From UBA1801 sp035353395 (GTDB lineage: Bacteria; Acidobacteriota; Holophagae; Holophagales; Holophagaceae), in assembly GCA_035353395.1 (NCBI GenBank), contig DAOPZL010000054.1:1-18039 (forward strand): a stretch of DNA of 18,039 bases, given 5' to 3'. The translations under genes were made by a program, and so were the position numbers. Below the pieces are notes generated by a model, which had not been told where the DNA came from, made no database searches, and was given only the letters and a program-made list of their open reading frames with translations. This document shows positions 14,267-18,039 of the stretch, one piece after another (the first letter of the stretch is position 1; the number at the start of each line of letters is the position of its first letter).

Positions 14267-17200
14267 ATGTCCAACCCTGATCTCGACTCCATCCCAGCCC
14301 GTCTCGGCCTCGCGGGCCATCTCGCGAAGTCGTTCCTCCGCAGCAAGCTGACTCCCCTCATCGTGCTGGCGTCGATGCTCCTGGGGCTCCTGGCCGTCTC
14401 GCTCACTCCCCGCGAGGAGGAGCCCCAGATCGTCGTGCCCATGGTCGACGTCTACGTGCCCTATCCCGGCGCCGGCCCCAGGGAGGTGGAGAGCCAGGTC
14501 ACCACGCCGCTCGAGAAGCGCCTGTGGGGCATTCCGGGCGTGGAGTACCTCTACAGCACCAGCATGCCCGGCATGGCCCTGCTGACGGTGCGCTTCAAGG
14601 TGAACGAACCCCAGGAGCCGAGCCTGGTGAAGGTCCACCAGGAACTCATGTCCAACGCGGATCTCCTGCCCGCGGGGGCCATGAAGCCCCTGGTCCGGCT
14701 CCTGACCATCGACGACGTGCCCTTCCTGACGCTCACCCTGCACGAGGAAGGCCAGACCCCGGGCCAGCTCCGGTCCCTGGGGGAGGCGCTCGCCAGGGAA
14801 TTGAGCGCCGTGCCCAACACCGCCCAGGTGAAGGTGGTCGGGGGCGCCCGCCGCATGATCCGCATCGAGCCCGACGCGGAACGCCTGCGCAGCTTCGGCC
14901 TCTCCCTGGGCGAGCTCCAGCCCGCCCTCATGACCGCCGATGCCCAGCTGCCCGCCGGCGCGCTGGTGGACCACAACCAGAGGACCCTCCTCGAAGGAAC
15001 CGGGTTCATGCTGGATTCCAGCGAGCTGAAGCGCCTGGTGGTGGCCGTGAGGAACGGCCGCCCCATCTACCTGGGCGACGTGGCCCGCCTCTCCGACGGG
15101 CCGGAGCCCGAACCGCCCATCGTGCTCTTCGGAAGCCGACGGGGCTTCGAACAGGCCGTGACGGTCACGCTGTCCAAGCGCGTAGGCACCAACGCCACCC
15201 AGCTGGCCGAGTCCGTGCTCGCCAAGGTGGAGGCCCTGCGGGGCGGGCTGGTCCCCCACGGCCTGGAGCTCACCGTGACCCGCAACTACGGGGAGACCGC
15301 CGGCGAGAAGAGCAACGAGCTGATCCAGCACCTGCTCATCGCGACCTGCTCCGTCATCGCGCTCATCCTGCTGGCCATGGGCTGGCGCTCGGCCGTCGTG
15401 GTGGGCACGGCCGTGCCCGTGACCTTGGCCCTCACCCTGCTGCTCACCTATCTGTTCGGCTACACCCTGAACCGCGTCACCCTCTTCGCCCTCATCTTCT
15501 CCATCGGCATCCTCGTGGACGACGCCATCGTGGTGGTGGAGAACATCCACCGGCACATGCACCTGCCGGGTCCCCGGAAGAGCTTCGCGAGGATCGTCAT
15601 CGAGGCTGTGGACGAGGTGGGCAACCCGACCATCCTCGCCACCTTCGCCGTGATCGCCGCCATCCTGCCCATGGCCTTCGTGCGCGGGCTCATGGGTCCC
15701 TACATGCGGCCCATCCCCATCGGCGCGAGCCTGGCGATGCTCTTCAGCCTGGTCATCGCCTTCGTCATCAGCCCCTGGGCCAGCTTGAAGATCTTCCGGA
15801 AGGAGGCCGGGCTTCCCGGAACCGGCGAGGGCGGTCCGCATCCCGGTCATCCGGACCTCGACGGATCCGTGCCCGCTCCGGCGGGGGAGGCTGGGGCCGA
15901 GGCGAGCCCGGAAGCGGCCCCCGAAGGCTGGTCCACCCGGCTCTACCGGCGGATCATGCACGCCCTCCTCACGAACCCGAAGGCCCGGCTGGGCTTCTTC
16001 GCCGGGGTGCTCGCGCTCCTCGCCGGGGCCTTGTCCCTGGTGGGGCTGGGCTGGGTCAAGGTGAAGATGCTGCCTTTCGACAACAAGTCGGAGTTCATGG
16101 TCCAGCTGGACCTCCCCGCGGGGACGCCGAGGGAGAATGCGCTGGCCGTGGGCCAGGCCATGGCCCGGCGCCTGCTGAAGGAGGAGGTCGTGCGGGACGT
16201 CCAGGTCTATGCCGGGGAGGCCGCGCCCTTCACCTTCGTGGGCATGGTGCGCCACGCCTTCCTGCGCCGGGAACCCCAGATGGTGGATCTGCAGGTGAAC
16301 CTGGTCCCGAAGGGGGATCGCAAGGAGCAGAGCCATGCCATCGTGGTGCGGCTGCGCCCTGAACTGATGAAGCTGCCCCTTCCCCCGGGCACCCGCGCGA
16401 AGCTGGTGGAGATCCCGCCCGGACCGCCCGTGCTGGACACGCTGGTGGCCGAGGTCTACGGACCCACCGAGCAGGCCCGCAGCCGATATGCCCGCGAGGT
16501 CCTCCAGGCCTTCAGGTCCGTGGACGGCATCGTGGACGTCGACAGCACGCTGAACGCCCCCGGTCCCAAGCTGAACCTGGTGCTCGACCGCGAGAAGGCC
16601 GCCCTCCACGGCGTCGCCCCCGCCTCGGCGGTGCAGACCCTCTACGCGGCGGGGCAGGGCCAGACGCTGGGCACCTTCCATGTGCAGCGGGGCAGCAGCC
16701 AGGTGCCGGTGGTGCTCCAGCTCCCGGGCGACCAGCGGCGGCGCCTCGACCAGATCCTGCAGCTCACGGTCCCGGGGATGCGGGGCCCCGTGCCCCTCTC
16801 GGAACTCGTGGACGTGGTGCCGGCGAGCGAGGATCCCGCCATCTTCCACAAGAACCTGATGCCCGTGAGCTACGTCTTCGGAGACCTGGCCGGGGCCATC
16901 GAGAGCCCGGTCTACGCCCTGAACGCCCTGAACCGGAAGCTGGACGCCCTGAAGGGTGCCGAGGGACAGCCCGTGGCGCGCCTGGGGCTCTCCCACCCCG
17001 GGAACACCGAGAACCTCGTCATGAAGTGGGATGGCGAGTGGCACATCACCCTGGAGGTCTTCCGGGACCTGGGGCTGGCCTTCGCCGCCGTGCTGGTGCT
17101 CATCTACGTGCTGGTGGTGGGCTGGTTCGAGAGCTTCGAGATCCCCTTCGTGATCCTGGTGCCCATCCCCCTCTCCCTCATCGGCATCCTTCCGGCCCAC

Positions 17201-17614
17201 GGGCTGGCGGGGGCCTTCTTCACCGCCACCAGCATGATCGGCTTCATCGCCGGGGCCGGCATCATCGTGCGCAACAGCATCATCCTGGTGGACTTCATCG
17301 AGCTGAAGCTGAAGTCCGGCATGAGCCTGGAGCACGCCGTCGAGGAAGCGGGCGTGGTCCGCTTCAGGCCCATGCTGCTCACGGCCTCCGCCGTCCTGGT
17401 CGGCAGCGCCATCATGCTGGCCGATCCCATCTTCCAGGGCCTCGCCATCAGCCTCATGGCCGGCGAGGTGGCGGCCACCCTGCTTTCCCGCCTGGCCGTG
17501 CCCGTCCTCTACTACCTGTCCGCCCGCCGCAGCCGCGCCGCGCAGCTGCAGCGGCTCGCCCCCGTGCCTGCGGGGGCCATGTCCACCGCTGGCGCCCAGG
17601 ATTCCAAGGAGTAG
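14267..17614 (+). CDS. RND efflux permease, HAE-type (AcrB-like)
   Basis: This 1115-residue proton-driven inner membrane pump would export drugs, solvents or similar compounds through the adaptor and TolC partners. The ATG at 14267 follows an AGGTGA site. TM1 is at about 30-47, and the large periplasmic loop follows. TM4 carries the proton-relay pair in GILVDDAIVVVEN (Asp418-Asp419), which fits HAE pumps rather than heavy-metal CusA types. The central cytoplasmic loop, about 515-560, is Pro/Gly/Glu/Ala-rich. In TM10 the motif GIIVRNSIILVDFIE has Arg1002 where AcrB has the essential Lys940. The long minus-strand open frame covering this gene is a compositional shadow. Substrate is unknown. Confidence 0.95.
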   Translation: MSNPDLDSIPARLGLAGHLAKSFLRSKLTPLIVLASMLLGLLAVSLTPREEEPQIVVPMVDVYVPYPGAGPREVESQVTTPLEKRLWGIPGVEYLYSTSMPGMALLTVRFKVNEPQEPSLVKVHQELMSNADLLPAGAMKPLVRLLTIDDVPFLTLTLHEEGQTPGQLRSLGEALARELSAVPNTAQVKVVGGARRMIRIEPDAERLRSFGLSLGELQPALMTADAQLPAGALVDHNQRTLLEGTGFMLDSSELKRLVVAVRNGRPIYLGDVARLSDGPEPEPPIVLFGSRRGFEQAVTVTLSKRVGTNATQLAESVLAKVEALRGGLVPHGLELTVTRNYGETAGEKSNELIQHLLIATCSVIALILLAMGWRSAVVVGTAVPVTLALTLLLTYLFGYTLNRVTLFALIFSIGILVDDAIVVVENIHRHMHLPGPRKSFARIVIEAVDEVGNPTILATFAVIAAILPMAFVRGLMGPYMRPIPIGASLAMLFSLVIAFVISPWASLKIFRKEAGLPGTGEGGPHPGHPDLDGSVPAPAGEAGAEASPEAAPEGWSTRLYRRIMHALLTNPKARLGFFAGVLALLAGALSLVGLGWVKVKMLPFDNKSEFMVQLDLPAGTPRENALAVGQAMARRLLKEEVVRDVQVYAGEAAPFTFVGMVRHAFLRREPQMVDLQVNLVPKGDRKEQSHAIVVRLRPELMKLPLPPGTRAKLVEIPPGPPVLDTLVAEVYGPTEQARSRYAREVLQAFRSVDGIVDVDSTLNAPGPKLNLVLDREKAALHGVAPASAVQTLYAAGQGQTLGTFHVQRGSSQVPVVLQLPGDQRRRLDQILQLTVPGMRGPVPLSELVDVVPASEDPAIFHKNLMPVSYVFGDLAGAIESPVYALNALNRKLDALKGAEGQPVARLGLSHPGNTENLVMKWDGEWHITLEVFRDLGLAFAAVLVLIYVLVVGWFESFEIPFVILVPIPLSLIGILPAHGLAGAFFTATSMIGFIAGAGIIVRNSIILVDFIELKLKSGMSLEHAVEEAGVVRFRPMLLTASAVLVGSAIMLADPIFQGLAISLMAGEVAATLLSRLAVPVLYYLSARRSRAAQLQRLAPVPAGAMSTAGAQDSKE

Positions 17615-17617
17615 GCC

Positions 17618-17830
17618 ATGAACGTCGACCGCATCGTCCACACCTTTGCCGGAACCCTGGTCCTCGGCAGCCTCGCCTTGGCCCGGTGGCACGATCCCGC
17701 CTGGCTCTGGCTCACCGCCCTCGTGGGCGCCAACCTGTTCCAGAGCGGCCTCACCAACTGGTGCCTGCTCACCAGCCTGCTCGCGAAGGCCGGGGTTCCC
17801 GGAGGACGCGCCTGCGGGCTGAAAGGATGA
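17618..17830 (+). CDS. Small DUF2892 (YgaP-like) membrane protein
   Basis: This 70-residue inner membrane protein starts three bases after the permease stop, and an AAGGAG inside the permease end serves as its ribosome site. It has two membrane helices at about 9-22 and 27-45. The sequence MNVDRIVHTFAGTLVLGSLA and then WLTALVGANLFQSGLTNWCL follows the DUF2892 pattern, including the cysteine (49) that is GFCP in many relatives; here it is NWCL. Such proteins are often found next to rhodanese, efflux or ArsR genes. Its job is not known; position suggests it belongs to the efflux operon. Confidence 0.88.
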   Translation: MNVDRIVHTFAGTLVLGSLALARWHDPAWLWLTALVGANLFQSGLTNWCLLTSLLAKAGVPGGRACGLKG

Positions 17831-17952
17831 GGGGGGGAGGACCGGGGTTCGATCCTGTCCGGCCTCCGACAGGGCCACCGACGTGGAAAATCTTGAAATT
17901 GTCAATCTATTCTGGAAATAGTGGAAATTTCGACAAACATTCGAATTTATTG
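17831..17952. other. Intergenic stretch with a composition switch and a weak hairpin
   Basis: After the DUF2892 stop the sequence stays GC-rich to about 17880, then becomes AT-rich. CCTGTC (17854-17859) and GACAGG (17868-17873) form a 6-base stem with an 8-base loop, but no U run follows, so a terminator is possible but unproven. Nothing else is recognisable. Confidence 0.4.
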
Positions 17953-18039
17953 CTAATGTTTTTCACGATCATTTAGTCGATCCCGAGTAGTGTCCAGAAG
18001 TTTCTGTAAGTCCTTGACGGTAGATGGATCGCAGTGAAT
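17953..18039 (-). CDS. Possible 3' end of an AT-rich minus-strand gene (partial)
   Basis: From the right edge a minus-strand frame is open for 28 codons and ends in TAG at 17955-17953. It reads CDPSTVKDLQKLLDTTRDRL and ends DREKH, a plausible charged amphipathic C-terminal helix. No family can be named from so little. Base composition here is far lower in G+C than the efflux operon, so if real the gene is probably acquired DNA. A chance open frame of this length is quite possible. Confidence 0.35.
   Translation of the reverse strand: MHCDPSTVKDLQKLLDTTRDRLNDREKH

Noticed and set aside
14180..17905. A 1241-codon minus-strand open frame opposite the RND permease
   Set aside because: It is rich in Gly, His, Glu and Gln with no domain, a typical high-GC antisense shadow of the clear permease gene.
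17980..18020. GTGTCCAGAAGTTTCTG as the end of an IS256-like insertion sequence
   Set aside because: The likeness is vague, no matching inverted repeat or transposase is visible in the window, and the segment reads equally well as a coding end on the minus strand.

Overview
The window is a high-GC bacterial scaffold with dense coding, short overlapping operons, AGGAGG-type ribosome sites and one 100-N assembly gap (11429-11528). Gram-negative machinery (a TolC/adaptor/RND tripartite pump) rules out a Gram-positive host. The gene style, including an ECF sigma operon carrying E-set (CBM48-like) domains, a long-type TrpB and a DUF2892 protein, suggests an Acidobacteriota member of the Holophaga/Geothrix kind. 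That placement is inference, not proof.

Left part (1-7000): a 5'-truncated TrpB2-type tryptophan synthase beta chain on + faces a complete oligopeptide ABC transporter operon on - (transcribed oppA-oppB-oppC-oppD-oppF). The Opp proteins look most like the Ami/Opp type of Gram-positive bacteria. Two stem-loops lie between oppA and oppB. A good sigma-70-like promoter precedes oppA.

Middle (about 6955-9000): an abrupt AT-rich block of about 360 bp, rich in inverted repeats, lies upstream of oppA. It is followed by about 680 bp of broken coding sequence: a possible amidohydrolase start, then a truncated fragment that reads like the N-terminus of a type I CRISPR Cas8 (Cmx8-like) protein, then a likely amidohydrolase C-terminal remnant. 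A full RpiR/MurR-family regulator with a SIS domain comes next and is the obvious candidate to control the divergent opp operon.

Right part (9000-17830): a minus-strand operon (ECF sigma, membrane anti-sigma with an outside E-set domain, secreted E-set protein, secreted repeat protein with a Gly/Ser tail) diverges across the N gap from a plus-strand efflux operon (ArsR-family regulator, TolC-like outer membrane protein, lipoprotein adaptor, RND permease, small DUF2892 membrane protein). The sigma, anti-sigma and E-set genes are joined by ATGA stop/start overlaps, so their products are probably made together.

Right edge (about 17880-18039): base composition drops sharply to AT-rich, with a possible 3' end of a minus-strand gene running off the window. 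The most interesting points are the orphan Cas8-like fragment embedded in amidohydrolase debris, the AT-rich control region in front of the apparently imported Opp system, and the E-set anti-sigma pathway.
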